Of a DNA stretch of 35,865 nucleotides, positions 8,415 to 18,079 are shown in pieces (within the stretch, counting starts at the first letter, position 1; each line of letters opens with the position of its first letter). The DNA is taken from contig NZ_MSGO01000013.1 in the NCBI RefSeq assembly GCF_001929375.1, positions 46,718 to 82,582 of the forward strand, in the 5' to 3' direction. Source of the stretch: Actinomyces oris (GTDB lineage Bacteria > Actinomycetota > Actinomycetes > Actinomycetales > Actinomycetaceae). The notes under the pieces were generated by a model that worked only from the letters and a program-made list of their open reading frames with translations, was not told the DNA's origin and did not search any database. Made by a program: the position numbers and the translations under genes.

Positions 8415-9927
8415 GGTTCCTCCTTGGGACAATGACTGCCAGGGAACGACGCAGCGCCCCGGGACTCGTGGACAGGGCCTCCTGCGCACCGGGTTCGTGG
8501 CGCGCGAAGGCCAGAAGCACCCCGATGGCCAGGAGGACCGACACCAGCGCGGTACCTCCACGGCTCACGAGGGGAAGCGGGACGCCCAGCACCGGCAGCG
8601 CACCGGTGACGACCCCCATGTTGATGATCGCCTGCCCCACGATCCACGCCCCGATGGCCGAGGTCGTGGCCACGACGTACAGGGAGGTGTGGCGTCTCAT
8701 GAGCCGCAGGCAGCAGGCGCCGATGACGGCGAACAGGGCGATGACGACGAGCGTTCCCACCAGCCCGAACTCCTCACCGAGCACGGCGAAGATGTAGTCG
8801 GAGTCCGCCTGGGTGAGGTAGCCCCACTTCTGGCGCGAGGATCCCGGCCCCACACCGAGCCAGCCCCCGGTCCCCAGTGCCCACAGCCCGTGCTTGGGCT
8901 GGTAGCCCACGCCCATGGGGTCCGCGCCCTCGGGATGGATCCAGGCGGTGATCCGGGCGCGCCGGTTGGCACTGAGCATGGAGGCGGCCGCGAACATGAC
9001 GACGCCGCCGGCCCCCAGGAGGGCGAACCAGCGTTTGCGCATTCCCCCCACCCATAGGGCCCCGGCGACGATGATCACCAGGATGATGACGGTTCCCAGG
9101 TCCTGCCCGCCGAAGACGCTCAGGATCGCGGCGCCGACACCACACCAGCCCGCCGCCCACATCCGGTCCCGAGGACGCCTGTGCGCGTACCAGGTCACCA
9201 GGGTGCCCAGGACCAGGGCGAGGGCCACCTTGATGAACTCCGAGGGCTGGGCGGTGCCGACCCCCGGGACCTGGATCCAGTTGCGGTTGCCGTAGACATT
9301 GACACCGACGGGCGTGAACACCAGGCACTGCATGGCGATCGTCAGCACCAGGAGCACCCACGCCATCCGCGGGAACCAGGACAGCGGGATGCGGGAGACC
9401 CCCACCATGCCCAGCGTCCCCACCGCCGCGAAGATGAGGTACTTGGCGAAGTCGGTGAAGGCGTTGCCGCCGGTGGCCGCCACCGTCACCGACTGCACGG
9501 AGAAGACCATGATGAGTCCGAAGGTCTCCAGCACCAGGGTGGACACGAGCAGGCAGTAGTAGGTCAGAGTCACCTGCTCGAAGCTCTGGGTGGAGTCCGG
9601 CCGGCCGGAGGGACGCCGACGACGCTCCTGCGAGCCGTCATCGGGCTGACGGGCCCCGCCGTCCCAGGGCCGCTTGAGCCGCTCGCCCCAGCGCGCCAGG
9701 CGCTTGCGCCAGGCGTGACGCAGGCGACCGCCCCGGCCCGTGGGCCGTGAGCCGGTTGGCTTCCTCGCCTGTCTGGACGGTGTGGCCGCGGTCCTCCGGG
9801 GGGTGGCCCGCTCCGGCTTGCGAGCGGAACCGGCGCCCTGCGACGGGCGCGCGGACGCTCGTGAGGAGCCTGACGAGGAGGAGGTCGACGAGCGGGCAAC
9901 GGTGGCCGAGGTGGACCCGGTCTTCAC
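8398..9927 (-). CDS. ftsW: FtsW, SEDS-family septal peptidoglycan polymerase
   Basis: Multispanning SEDS glycosyltransferase that polymerises lipid II at the septum together with FtsI. The 509-residue protein has a basic, Ser/Arg/Pro-rich cytoplasmic N-terminus of about 110 residues, then about ten membrane helices. Family motifs seen are WIQVPGVGTAQPSEFIKVA, the loop with ITAWIHPEGADPMGVGYQ, ADSDYIFAVLGEEFGLVG with its acidic catalytic-region residue, and PLVSRGGTALVS. The GTG start overlaps the murD stop as GTGA and has GGAGAAG just upstream. The tail is longer than in E. coli FtsW; such tails occur in actinobacterial FtsW and may contact other divisome proteins. Confidence 0.96.
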   Translation of the reverse strand: MKTGSTSATVARSSTSSSSGSSRASARPSQGAGSARKPERATPRRTAATPSRQARKPTGSRPTGRGGRLRHAWRKRLARWGERLKRPWDGGARQPDDGSQERRRRPSGRPDSTQSFEQVTLTYYCLLVSTLVLETFGLIMVFSVQSVTVAATGGNAFTDFAKYLIFAAVGTLGMVGVSRIPLSWFPRMAWVLLVLTIAMQCLVFTPVGVNVYGNRNWIQVPGVGTAQPSEFIKVALALVLGTLVTWYAHRRPRDRMWAAGWCGVGAAILSVFGGQDLGTVIILVIIVAGALWVGGMRKRWFALLGAGGVVMFAAASMLSANRRARITAWIHPEGADPMGVGYQPKHGLWALGTGGWLGVGPGSSRQKWGYLTQADSDYIFAVLGEEFGLVGTLVVIALFAVIGACCLRLMRRHTSLYVVATTSAIGAWIVGQAIINMGVVTGALPVLGVPLPLVSRGGTALVSVLLAIGVLLAFARHEPGAQEALSTSPGALRRSLAVIVPRRNRARDK

Positions 9928-11483
9928 AGCTTCTCCTGATCACCGGAGGCGTCCGTGTCCCGGGCGCCATCGCCCTGGGTGTAGGCCCGAGCACCGGCGG
10001 CGAACAGGTCTCCGCGCTGGGCGTAGGACGTGAACTGGTCCCAGGAGGCGCAGGCCGGGGCCAGCATGACGGTGTCACCGCTGCGGGCCATGGCGCCGGC
10101 GGCCTCCACCGCGGCGGCGCTCACCTGCTCGGCGGTGCCGTCGCTGACGCGGGTGACGGGCAGGCCGGGGGCCTCCCGCTCCAGAGCCGCCAGGATGTCG
10201 TTCTGGTCCTTGCCGATGACGACGGCGCCGCGCAGGTGGGGGCGCACCGTGCGAACCAGGTCGAAGAACTGGGCGCCCTTGGTGTCGCCGCCGCAGATCC
10301 ACACGCCGGTCCCCTGCGGCAGAGAGGTCAGCGCGGCCTCGGCCGAGTGCGGGTTGGTGGCCTTGGAGTCGTCGACCCAGGTGATGCCGTCCGCCTCGAC
10401 GACGGTGACGATCCGGTGGGCTCCGGGACTGTAGGCGCGCAGCCCGGCGGCGACCGCCTCCGGGGCGGCTCCGGCCGCGCGGGCCAGTGCGGCGGCCGCC
10501 AGGGCGTCGGCCAGCAGGTGCGTGGGCAGGTTCTGGGCACGCCGCCCCGGGGCCAGGTGAGCCAGGTCGGCGGTGGTGGCCAGCTCGACACCGCTGGAGC
10601 GCCGCTCGGCGTGGAAGGCGCGGTCGACCAGCAGGTCCTCGACCATGCCGACCTGCCCCAGCCCCGGCGCGGCCAGGGTGAAGCCGACGGCTCGACAGCC
10701 CTCGACGACGTCGGCCTGGCGGACCATGCCCTCGGTGGCGGCGTCGGCGAGGTTGTAGACGGCGGCGAGCCGGGTGCGGCAGTAGACACGGGCCTTGTCC
10801 TGGGCGTAGGCCTCCAGCCCTCCGTGCCAGTCGAGGTGGTCGGCGGCCAGGTTGAGGCAGGCCGAGGCCAGGGGCGCCATGGTCCTGGTGGTGTGAAGCT
10901 GGAAGCTGGACAGCTCCACGGCCAGGGCGTCGGCGCTGCCGGCCAGCACCGCCTCAATGACGGGGGTCCCGATGTTGCCGACGGCCGGGGCCGTGAGCCC
11001 TTGAGCCGTCAGGATCGCCGAGAGCATGCTGACTGTGGTGGTCTTGCCGTCCGTTCCGGTCAGAGTCAGCCAGGGGACGTGCGGGCGCGACGAGTCCTGC
11101 TGGATCCTCCAGGCCAGCTCGACCTCGCTCCAGGTCTCGATACCCGCCGCCGCGGCGCCTCGCAGGACCGGGCCGGTGGCCGGGACCCCGGGTGAGACGA
11201 TGAGGAGCCGCGCCGGGGAGTCCGCCAGGGCGGCCGCGGTCGCCTCGGCGTCGGCGACCGCGGTGGAGGCCACCGGGGTCTGAAGCATCTCGATGGAGGA
11301 CTCACGGCTGTCGAAGACGTGGATGCGGGCCCCCAGCGTGGCCAGGGCATCGACGACGGCGCGCCCGGTGCGCCCCAGTCCGACGACGGCCACATGGGCG
11401 CCGTCGAGCTGGTCGCTCAGGGACCCACCAGGGCCGGTGGCGACGCTGGGCGGTTCACCGGGGACTTCAGTCAGACTGGTCAC
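9924..11483 (-). CDS. murD: UDP-N-acetylmuramoyl-L-alanine--D-glutamate ligase (MurD)
   Basis: Adds D-glutamate to UDP-MurNAc-L-Ala in the cytoplasm. The 519-residue protein has the N-terminal nucleotide fold (VAVVGLGRTG, 31-40), the ATP loop GTDGKTTT (143-150), the LNLAADHLDWHGG motif of MurD and WVDDSKATNPHS in the C-terminal half. It is longer than the usual ~450 residues, with a 25-residue N-terminal tail and some insertions. The GTG start is the best in frame; AGGAG lies rather far upstream (14 nt). A 102-bp gap separates it from mraY, the longest break inside the murE-ftsQ block. It ends in a GTGA overlap with ftsW. Confidence 0.96.
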   Translation of the reverse strand: MTSLTEVPGEPPSVATGPGGSLSDQLDGAHVAVVGLGRTGRAVVDALATLGARIHVFDSRESSIEMLQTPVASTAVADAEATAAALADSPARLLIVSPGVPATGPVLRGAAAAGIETWSEVELAWRIQQDSSRPHVPWLTLTGTDGKTTTVSMLSAILTAQGLTAPAVGNIGTPVIEAVLAGSADALAVELSSFQLHTTRTMAPLASACLNLAADHLDWHGGLEAYAQDKARVYCRTRLAAVYNLADAATEGMVRQADVVEGCRAVGFTLAAPGLGQVGMVEDLLVDRAFHAERRSSGVELATTADLAHLAPGRRAQNLPTHLLADALAAAALARAAGAAPEAVAAGLRAYSPGAHRIVTVVEADGITWVDDSKATNPHSAEAALTSLPQGTGVWICGGDTKGAQFFDLVRTVRPHLRGAVVIGKDQNDILAALEREAPGLPVTRVSDGTAEQVSAAAVEAAGAMARSGDTVMLAPACASWDQFTSYAQRGDLFAAGARAYTQGDGARDTDASGDQEKL

Positions 11484-11585
11484 GGTGCGGGCTCACGCTC
11501 CTGGTTCCTCACTGCTCCTGACCGGGCTGCCGGCAGGAGAAGACTGCTTCAACGGGTCGGGTCGCGGCGGCCCGAGCATCCCGGT

Positions 11586-12686
11586 TCATCCGAAGATGAG
11601 CTGGCGCAGGTACTCGGCGTAGAAGAGTCCGAGTCCCGCGATGACGCACAGGCCGGCGATGATCCAGAAGCGGATCACCACATTGACCTCGGTCCATCCT
11701 CCCAGTTCGAAGTGGTGATGCAGTGGAGCCATGCGGAAGACGCGTCGGCCTGTCGACTTGAATGAGACGATCTGGATGATGTCACTCATGACCTCGGCCA
11801 GGAAGAGTCCGCCCAGGATGACGGCGAGGAACTCGGTCCGAGTCAGGATCGACAGGCCGGCAACCGCCCCACCCAGGGCCAGGGACCCGGTGTCTCCCAT
11901 GAAGATCTTGGCCGGGGAGGCGTTCCACCACAGGAAGCCGAAGCAGGCGCCCATGAGGGCGGCGGCGATCATGGCCAGGTCTCGTGGGTCCCTGACCTGG
12001 TAGCAGGTGGTGGGGACCATGGTCTCGTGGCCGTAGTTGCAGGACTGGTTGGTCTGCCACACGCCGATGAGCGTGTAGGCGCCGAAGACCATGGCTGAGG
12101 CGCCTGCGGCCAGTCCGTCGAGTCCGTCGGTGAGGTTGACGGCGTTGGACCAGGCGGTGATGAGGAAGTTGGCCCACAGGATGAACAGGATGAGCCCGAC
12201 GACGCTGCCTGCGAAGGCCAGGTTGATCGCCGAGTCCCGGGCGAAGGAGATCCGGGTGGAGGCGGGGGAGAGCCCGTTGCGGTCAGCGAAGTGCAGCGCC
12301 GCTACCGAGAATCCGACACCGATGAGCGCCTGCCCCACGATCTTCTGCCAGGCCCGCAGCCCCAGGGAGCGCTGCTTGGAGATCTTCTCGAAGTCGTCCA
12401 GGAATCCGATGAGCCCGAGCCCGACGACGAGGAAGAGCAGCAGGACCCCGGAGGCGCGCGGTGTGCGCAGCTGGGTGAGGTTGGCCAGGGTGTATCCCAG
12501 GACGGTGGAGATGATGATGACAAGGCCGCCCATGGTCGGCGTGCCGCGCTTGGTGAAGTGTCCCTGGGGACCGTCCTGGCGGATGAACTGTCCGTACTCC
12601 TTGGCGTGGAGGTAGCGGATGAGCAGGGGGGTCCCCAGCAGGGTGCCCACCAGTCCGACCACGCCGGAGATGAGGATGGCGGTCAT
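11586..12686 (-). CDS. mraY: Phospho-MurNAc-pentapeptide translocase (MraY)
   Basis: Membrane enzyme that transfers phospho-MurNAc-pentapeptide to undecaprenyl phosphate, forming lipid I. The 366-residue sequence has about ten membrane helices and all hallmark cytoplasmic loops: KRGTPTMGG, the catalytic acidic pair in DDFEK (97-101), NAVNLTDGLDGLA, FMGDTGSLALGG and the histidine-rich MAPLHHHFE. Length and motif order match the family. The ATG overlaps the murF stop as ATGA, so it is coupled to murF translation. It is a classic antibiotic target (tunicamycin, muraymycins), but nothing here suggests altered sensitivity. Confidence 0.98.
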   Translation of the reverse strand: MTAILISGVVGLVGTLLGTPLLIRYLHAKEYGQFIRQDGPQGHFTKRGTPTMGGLVIIISTVLGYTLANLTQLRTPRASGVLLLFLVVGLGLIGFLDDFEKISKQRSLGLRAWQKIVGQALIGVGFSVAALHFADRNGLSPASTRISFARDSAINLAFAGSVVGLILFILWANFLITAWSNAVNLTDGLDGLAAGASAMVFGAYTLIGVWQTNQSCNYGHETMVPTTCYQVRDPRDLAMIAAALMGACFGFLWWNASPAKIFMGDTGSLALGGAVAGLSILTRTEFLAVILGGLFLAEVMSDIIQIVSFKSTGRRVFRMAPLHHHFELGGWTEVNVVIRFWIIAGLCVIAGLGLFYAEYLRQLIFG

Positions 12687-14122
12687 CGGGGACGAACCTC
12701 CTTGAGATGATCGGCCAGGCGCCAGGCGCCCGAACCGTTGGAGCCCTTGACCAGGACGGCGTCGCCGTCGCGCAGCAGGGCGTCGATCTGGGGGATGGCG
12801 GTCGCGGCATCATCGAAGCCGACCACCTCGACCCCTCGCGCCCCGGCCGCCTCGAGTGCCTCCTGGGTGGAGCCGATGCCAATGAGCATAGCGGCTCCGG
12901 CTTGGGCCGCTAGCTCTCCGGTGCGCGCGTGATCGGCCGCCGAGGACTCCCCCAGCTCGAGCATCTCGGAAATCACGACGACGCGACGTCGGTCCCCGGC
13001 CAGAGCCGGCAGCACGGCCAGTGCCGCCGTCATGGAGTCGATGTTGGCGTTGTAGGAGTCGTCGATAAGGAGAAGATCCCCACCGAGCTCCGACACATCC
13101 ATGCGGTGGGGGCTCTCAATGCTCACCGAGCCGAGCCTGTCGGCGACGAGCTCGGGGTCCAGTCCTGCGGCCACGGCCAGGCCGGCGGCGGCCAGGGCGT
13201 TGGACACGTTGTGAGCGCCGGCGACGGCCAGCTGGACGCGTCGGGGCTCGGCGAGTCCGGGCAGGTGGAGGTCGAAGGCCGCTCGGGCGGCCGCGTCCAG
13301 GGCCACGTTCTCAGCCCTCAGGTCGGCCTGTCGCCCTTGGGCGGAGAAGGTGAGGACGCGTGCCGGTGCGAGCTCGGCCATGGCGGCGGCGCGGGCGTCG
13401 TCGGCGTTGAGGATGGCGGTTCCCTCGGGCAGCAGGCCGGCGATGATCTCGGCCTTGGCCGCGGCGACGCCCTCGATGGAGCCGAATCCGCCCATGTGGG
13501 CGTGGCCGATCATGAGGACCCCGGCCGCGTCCAGGGGGGCGATGTCGGTGAGGTAGGCGATGTGCCCGGGTCCGGAGGCCCCCATCTCCAGGACGAGGTA
13601 GCGGGTGGACTCGTCGGCCTCCAGCACCGTCAGCGGCAGGCCGATCTCATTGTTGAAGCTGGCCCGGGGCGCCACCGTGGGGCCGGAGGCGGCCAGGAGC
13701 TGACGGGTGAGGTCCTTGGTGGTGGTCTTGCCCACCGAGCCGGTCATCGCCACCACGGTGAGACGCTCACCGCGCTCGGCCGCTGCCTGGCGCAGTTCCT
13801 CCAGGTGGGTGCGGGCCAGCGCGCCGAGGGCCGTCACGGTGTCCTCCACGAGGACGAGCCCCATGGCCGGCTCCTCGGCCCGCTCCTGGGACAGGCCGCT
13901 GCGGGCGGCCTCCAGGTCGGAGACGATGGCGCCAACGGCGCCCAGGGCCCCGGCTGATCCCAGGTGGGCGTGGCCGTCGGTGCGCTCACCGTGAACGGCG
14001 ACGAACAGTGAGCCCTCGGCGGCCTGGCGCGAGTCGGTGACAACCGGTCCGGTCACCGGCACGTCCGGGCCGATGAGCCTGCCGTCGACGGCGGCTGCGA
14101 TCTGACTCAGGCTGAGCCTCAT
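12683..14122 (-). CDS. murF: UDP-MurNAc-tripeptide--D-alanyl-D-alanine ligase (MurF)
   Basis: Adds D-Ala-D-Ala to UDP-MurNAc-tripeptide, completing the soluble precursor. The 479-residue protein has the Mur ligase N-terminal domain with VVTDSRQ, the ATP loop TGSVGKTTT (127-135), FNNEIGLPLTVL, EMGASGPGHIAYL and IDDSYNANIDSM, all typical of MurF. Two starts are possible. The ATG at 14122 overlaps the murE stop as ATGA, matching the coupling used elsewhere in the cluster, and has GGGGA upstream. The ATG at 14134 would add four residues and has GAGGAG very close. I prefer 14122. Confidence 0.96.
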   Translation of the reverse strand: MRLSLSQIAAAVDGRLIGPDVPVTGPVVTDSRQAAEGSLFVAVHGERTDGHAHLGSAGALGAVGAIVSDLEAARSGLSQERAEEPAMGLVLVEDTVTALGALARTHLEELRQAAAERGERLTVVAMTGSVGKTTTKDLTRQLLAASGPTVAPRASFNNEIGLPLTVLEADESTRYLVLEMGASGPGHIAYLTDIAPLDAAGVLMIGHAHMGGFGSIEGVAAAKAEIIAGLLPEGTAILNADDARAAAMAELAPARVLTFSAQGRQADLRAENVALDAAARAAFDLHLPGLAEPRRVQLAVAGAHNVSNALAAAGLAVAAGLDPELVADRLGSVSIESPHRMDVSELGGDLLLIDDSYNANIDSMTAALAVLPALAGDRRRVVVISEMLELGESSAADHARTGELAAQAGAAMLIGIGSTQEALEAAGARGVEVVGFDDAATAIPQIDALLRDGDAVLVKGSNGSGAWRLADHLKEVRPR

Positions 14123-15705
14123 GCCCGTCCCCATTTCTCCTCGACGGCCTCGGCCATCACGGGCGCGTCGTTGTAGCGGATGAACTCGCCGGCCATCTCC
14201 AGGAAGGGCTCATGGCCCTTCCCGGTGACGATGACGGTGTCGTCGGGTCCGCACAGCTCGACACCCCGGCGTACGGCGTCGCCGCGCCAGGTGGTGATCT
14301 CCTCGACGTCGTCCAGGTCGGGGCGCACTGCGCGCACCCCCTCGAGGATGGCGTTGCGGATGAGCTGGGGATCCTCGCTGCGGGGGTTCTCGTCGGTGAC
14401 GACCAGAACGTCCGCCAGGCGGGCGCACACCTCACCCAGCATGGGTCGCTTGCCCTGGTCGCGGTCGCCGTCGGAGCCGAAGACCACGATGAGGCGCCCC
14501 GGGGTGATGGGACGCACGGCCTTGAGGGCCAGCTCCATGGCCTCGGGGGTGTGGGCGAAGTCGACGATGCACAGGCCGCGTCGGCCGTCGCGCTGGCTGA
14601 TGCGCTGCATACGGCCGGGGATGTTGTGGGCACCGGCCAGGGCGGCTGTGGCCGTGGCGGCGGGCACCCCCGCACGGATGGCCATGACCAGGGCCAGGGC
14701 GGCGTTTTGGACGTTGACGAGTCCGGGCAGGGGGCAGGAGGCCTCGATCTGCTCGCCGTCGGGCCCGTGGAGGGTGAAGGTGGTGGCGGAGTCGGTCAGG
14801 GAGACGGCGGCGTCGCTGACCCACCAGTCGGCGGGGGCGTCGCCGGGGTAGGCGCGCACGCGGTCGATCTCGATGGGGGCCTTGGCGGCCAGGGCCGCAC
14901 CCCACTGGTCGTCGACGCAGACCACGCCGCGGCGGGCGTGCTCGGGGGTGAACAGCTGCGCCTTGGCCTCCAGGTAGCCCTCCATGGTCTTGTGGAAGTC
15001 GAGGTGGTCGCGCTGGAGGTTGGTGAAGCCGGCGACGTCGACGACGAGCCCATCGAGCCGGTGCAGGACGATGGCGTGACTGGAGGCCTCCAGGGAGGCG
15101 GCGCCGACCCGGTCCTCCACGGCCAGGGCCATCATCCGCTGCAGGACGGGGGCCTCGACGGTGGTGCGCGGGGACTCCACGGAGCGCTCCCCCACGCGCA
15201 GCTCGACGGTCCCGGCCACCATGCAGGCGCCGACGTGGGCGGACAGGATGGCGTCGAGGAAATAGGCGGTGGTCGTCTTGCCGTTGGTTCCGGTGACGGC
15301 GGTGGTGACCAGTCCGCGTGCCGGGTGGTGGTAGGCCTCGGCGCTCAGGGGGCCGACGACGGCACGGGGGTCGTCGTGCACGAGGACCGGGGTACCGGGA
15401 GCGGACTCGTGGACGATCTGGGCGCCGTCGGCATCGGTCAGGACGGCGACGGCGCCGGAGGCGACGGCCTCGGCGGCGAAGCGGGCCCCGTGGACGGTGA
15501 AACCGGGCAGCCCCACGAAGAGCTCGCCCGGGGCGGTGTCGGCGGAGTCGACGCTGACCCCCAGGATGCTCAGGTCGTTGAGGGCGGCGGCATCCTCAGC
15601 TGAGGCGGGAGCCAGGGAGAAGCGCTCGCTCAAGGTGCTGATGGGGATGGGACCATTGGAGCTCGGCCGTAGGGCGGCGGCCGACTCGTAGGCGTGGTTG
15701 CTCAT
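14119..15705 (-). CDS. murE: UDP-MurNAc-L-Ala-D-Glu ligase for the third stem residue (MurE)
   Basis: Adds the diamino acid at stem position 3. The 528-residue protein has the MurE N-terminal domain, the ATP loop GTNGKTTT (139-146), EASSHAIVLHRLDG, FTNLQRDHLDFH, VDFAHTPEAM and GSDGDRDQGKRP. The specificity loop reads TDENPRSEDP, with ENPR at 439-442. Meso-diaminopimelate enzymes usually have DNPR, and many lysine-adding ones have other residues. Actinomyces walls contain lysine and ornithine, so the real substrate may be L-Lys or L-Orn, but sequence alone does not settle it. The start has GAGGA 5 nt upstream. A 103-bp gap separates it from ftsI. Confidence 0.95.
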   Translation of the reverse strand: MSNHAYESAAALRPSSNGPIPISTLSERFSLAPASAEDAAALNDLSILGVSVDSADTAPGELFVGLPGFTVHGARFAAEAVASGAVAVLTDADGAQIVHESAPGTPVLVHDDPRAVVGPLSAEAYHHPARGLVTTAVTGTNGKTTTAYFLDAILSAHVGACMVAGTVELRVGERSVESPRTTVEAPVLQRMMALAVEDRVGAASLEASSHAIVLHRLDGLVVDVAGFTNLQRDHLDFHKTMEGYLEAKAQLFTPEHARRGVVCVDDQWGAALAAKAPIEIDRVRAYPGDAPADWWVSDAAVSLTDSATTFTLHGPDGEQIEASCPLPGLVNVQNAALALVMAIRAGVPAATATAALAGAHNIPGRMQRISQRDGRRGLCIVDFAHTPEAMELALKAVRPITPGRLIVVFGSDGDRDQGKRPMLGEVCARLADVLVVTDENPRSEDPQLIRNAILEGVRAVRPDLDDVEEITTWRGDAVRRGVELCGPDDTVIVTGKGHEPFLEMAGEFIRYNDAPVMAEAVEEKWGRA

Positions 15706-15808
15706 AGTTCCTCAATCTATCGCGACCTTCCACTGTCGATGTTCCACAAGAGCCCCTCCGGCCCACTTCGCCGAGGTGCTGGTTGTCACGCTTACCCCAT
15801 ACGCCACC

Positions 15809-17608
15809 TCACTGGCTCGCGTCCCGTTCTCCCCCGGCGCCGTTACGAGCGGCCCGGGCAGCCACGACGCTCGGGTCCGGGGCGATGTTGAGCGCCTGCA
15901 TGGCGGCCAGCGCCACCTCTCGGAAGACGGGGGCGGCAACGGTGCCTCCGTAGATTCCCTCGGGCCGGTTGACGATGACGGCGATCGCCAGCACCGGGTC
16001 GCGGGCCGGCAGGAAGCCGACGAAGGAGGCCACGGTGGAGTCGTCGGTGAGGATCTCGGTGGTTCCGGTCTTTCCGGCCACCAGGTAGCCGTTGATGGAG
16101 GCCGACTCCGCGGTGCCGCCCTCCTGGGTGACGCCGATGAGCATCTCAGTGAGGGTCTTGGCCGTCGCCTCGGAGACGACCCGCACCCCCTCGGGGCGCT
16201 TCTGCGGGGTCTCCTTGCCGTCGGCGTCGATCCAGGCGTCGATGACGCGCGGGGCCACGCGCACGCCCTTGTTGGCCACGGTGGCCAGCACCTGGAGGGA
16301 CTGGAGGGTGGTGCCGGCCACGCCCTGCCCGAACATCGTGGTGTAGCGGGTGCGGTCGTCCCAGGAGCCGGGCGGGTAGAGGATGCCGTCGGACTCCGCC
16401 GGCATCTCGATGCCCGTGGCCTGCCCCCAGCCGAAGCGCTTCATGTACTTGTAGCGGACGTCGTCGGCGAGCTTCTCGCCGATCTGCACGGTGCCGACGT
16501 TGGAGGACTCCGCCAGGACCCCGGCGGTGGTCATGGTCTGGGTCTCGTGCTCGTGGGAGTCCTTGAAGGTCTGCCCGTTGGCCGCACTCCAGGTGTAGGG
16601 GATGGTCCAGGTGTCCTCGGGCTTGACGACCCCCTCCTCCAGAGCGGCGGCGAAGGTGACGACCTTCCCGACGCTTCCGGGCTCGAAGACGGCCTGAACG
16701 CTGCGGGCGGTGCGGTTCTCCTCGGATGTGGCCGAGGGGTCGGAGGGGTCGACCGAGTTGGAGTCGGCCAGGACCACGACCTTGCCGGTGGTCGGTTCCA
16801 TGGCCATGACGATGCCCCAGTCCGCGTGCTGGGCGGCAACCGTTCGGTCGATGGTCTCCTGGGCGATGGACTGCAGGTCGGGGTTGAGGGTGGTGCGCAC
16901 CGTGGCGCCGGGCCTGGCCGGTTCGTCCTCCTGCTCACCGGTGGGGATGATGACGCCGCTGCGCCCGACCTCCTCGCTGCCCTTGCCGTCGGTTCCCGTC
17001 AGGAGCGTGTTCTGGGTCAGCTCCAGGCCGGCCGCCCCGATGAGCTCGCGGTTGTGCTCGCCCTCGTGGGTGAAGCCCAGGACGTTGCCGGCCACGGTCC
17101 CGGCCGGGTAGGTGCGCCGGGTGCGCTGGTCCGGCTCGACCCCGGGGATGTCCAGGGCCTTGATCTTGCGCCAGGTGTCGGGAGAGACCTCCTGGGCGAT
17201 GACCTCGTAGCTCCGGTTTCCCACGAGCTTGGCTCCGAGCTCGAGGGGATCGACGTTGAGGATCGGTGCCAGCTGGGCCGCGACCGCCGTCGCCCCGTAG
17301 TCGACGACGACCTTCTCATTGACGCCGGTGGACTCGTTGAGTCGCATCTCGGTGCGCTCGTACTGAGCGATGAGGGACTGGTTGACGCCGACGTCGTAGC
17401 TGACCGCCGAGGAGGCCAGGACGGTGCCGTCGCGTCCGGTGATGTCGCCTCGGGGGGCTCGGTTGACCCAGGTGACCGTGCGCTCGGCCTTCGCCTTCTG
17501 GGCCAGCTCCGGCCCCTCGACCGCCTGGACGTAGACGGTGCGCCCGGCCAGTGCGGTGAACACGAGCAGCCCTCCGAGCTGGAGCGCCTGACGACGCGAG
17601 GGATTCAC
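15809..17608 (-). CDS. ftsI: FtsI/PBP2-type septal transpeptidase (class B PBP)
   Basis: Membrane-anchored D,D-transpeptidase that cross-links septal peptidoglycan as partner of FtsW. The 599-residue protein has a short cytoplasmic tail, one membrane helix (about 8-28), a pedestal (about 45-230, with RGDITGRDG) and the transpeptidase domain. The catalytic motifs are SVGK (312-315, serine 312 being the nucleophile), SSN (368-370) and KTG (513-515). There are no C-terminal PASTA repeats. It starts with GTG only 6 bp after the ftsL stop and lacks a strong ribosome binding site, so coupling to ftsL is likely. It is a beta-lactam target; no resistance-type change is evident. Confidence 0.96.
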   Translation of the reverse strand: MNPSRRQALQLGGLLVFTALAGRTVYVQAVEGPELAQKAKAERTVTWVNRAPRGDITGRDGTVLASSAVSYDVGVNQSLIAQYERTEMRLNESTGVNEKVVVDYGATAVAAQLAPILNVDPLELGAKLVGNRSYEVIAQEVSPDTWRKIKALDIPGVEPDQRTRRTYPAGTVAGNVLGFTHEGEHNRELIGAAGLELTQNTLLTGTDGKGSEEVGRSGVIIPTGEQEDEPARPGATVRTTLNPDLQSIAQETIDRTVAAQHADWGIVMAMEPTTGKVVVLADSNSVDPSDPSATSEENRTARSVQAVFEPGSVGKVVTFAAALEEGVVKPEDTWTIPYTWSAANGQTFKDSHEHETQTMTTAGVLAESSNVGTVQIGEKLADDVRYKYMKRFGWGQATGIEMPAESDGILYPPGSWDDRTRYTTMFGQGVAGTTLQSLQVLATVANKGVRVAPRVIDAWIDADGKETPQKRPEGVRVVSEATAKTLTEMLIGVTQEGGTAESASINGYLVAGKTGTTEILTDDSTVASFVGFLPARDPVLAIAVIVNRPEGIYGGTVAAPVFREVALAAMQALNIAPDPSVVAARAARNGAGGERDASQ

Positions 17609-17614
17609 AGGCGT

Positions 17615-18079
17615 CTACTTCCCGCTCTTGGCGGCGTGGGCGGGGGTTCCCTCGGTGAGCTGTCCCTTGTTGACATCGACGACGCCGGGGGCGGCGGCGG
17701 GCACCATCCCGAGCTCCTTGGCTCGGCTGGCCAGCGCGTCGGGCGCCGAGGCCTCCTGAACCTGGGTGCGCAGCGTCTCGACGTGGTCCTCGGCGACGTT
17801 GAGCTCGATCTGCTTCTCCTTCATCCGGTAGGCGGTGTCGGCCATCTTGGCGTTGAGGAGCATCGAGGTGATGAGGGCCCCGGCCAGCACGAGGATGATG
17901 ACGGTGAGGAAGGGCAGGGAGGACGAGGCGGCCCGAGAGGCGCCGCTGACGACGCGCAGCTGGGGCCGCTTGACCGAGCCCGCCTCCGTGCGCCCCTGGG
18001 TGCTGGTGGAACCACTTGCCTGGGCGGTGCGCCGCGTCGCGATCGGGCGGGTGACTCGAGCAGTAGCAGTGGCGCTCAT
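17615..18079 (-). CDS. ftsL: FtsL-like bitopic divisome protein
   Basis: Small bitopic protein between rsmH and ftsI, the standard place of ftsL. Of 154 residues, 1-54 form a basic, Ser/Thr-rich cytoplasmic tail, 55-77 a membrane helix (LPFLTVIILVLAGALITSM), and 82-112 an extracytoplasmic heptad-type coiled coil. An Ala-rich tail follows. FtsL sequences diverge strongly, so the call rests on position and topology. FtsL with FtsB/DivIC and FtsQ activates FtsWI. I start at the ATG at 18079 because AGGGAAGG lies 7 nt upstream; a longer frame to 18142 has no such site. Confidence 0.88.
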   Translation of the reverse strand: MSATATARVTRPIATRRTAQASGSTSTQGRTEAGSVKRPQLRVVSGASRAASSSLPFLTVIILVLAGALITSMLLNAKMADTAYRMKEKQIELNVAEDHVETLRTQVQEASAPDALASRAKELGMVPAAAPGVVDVNKGQLTEGTPAHAAKSGK

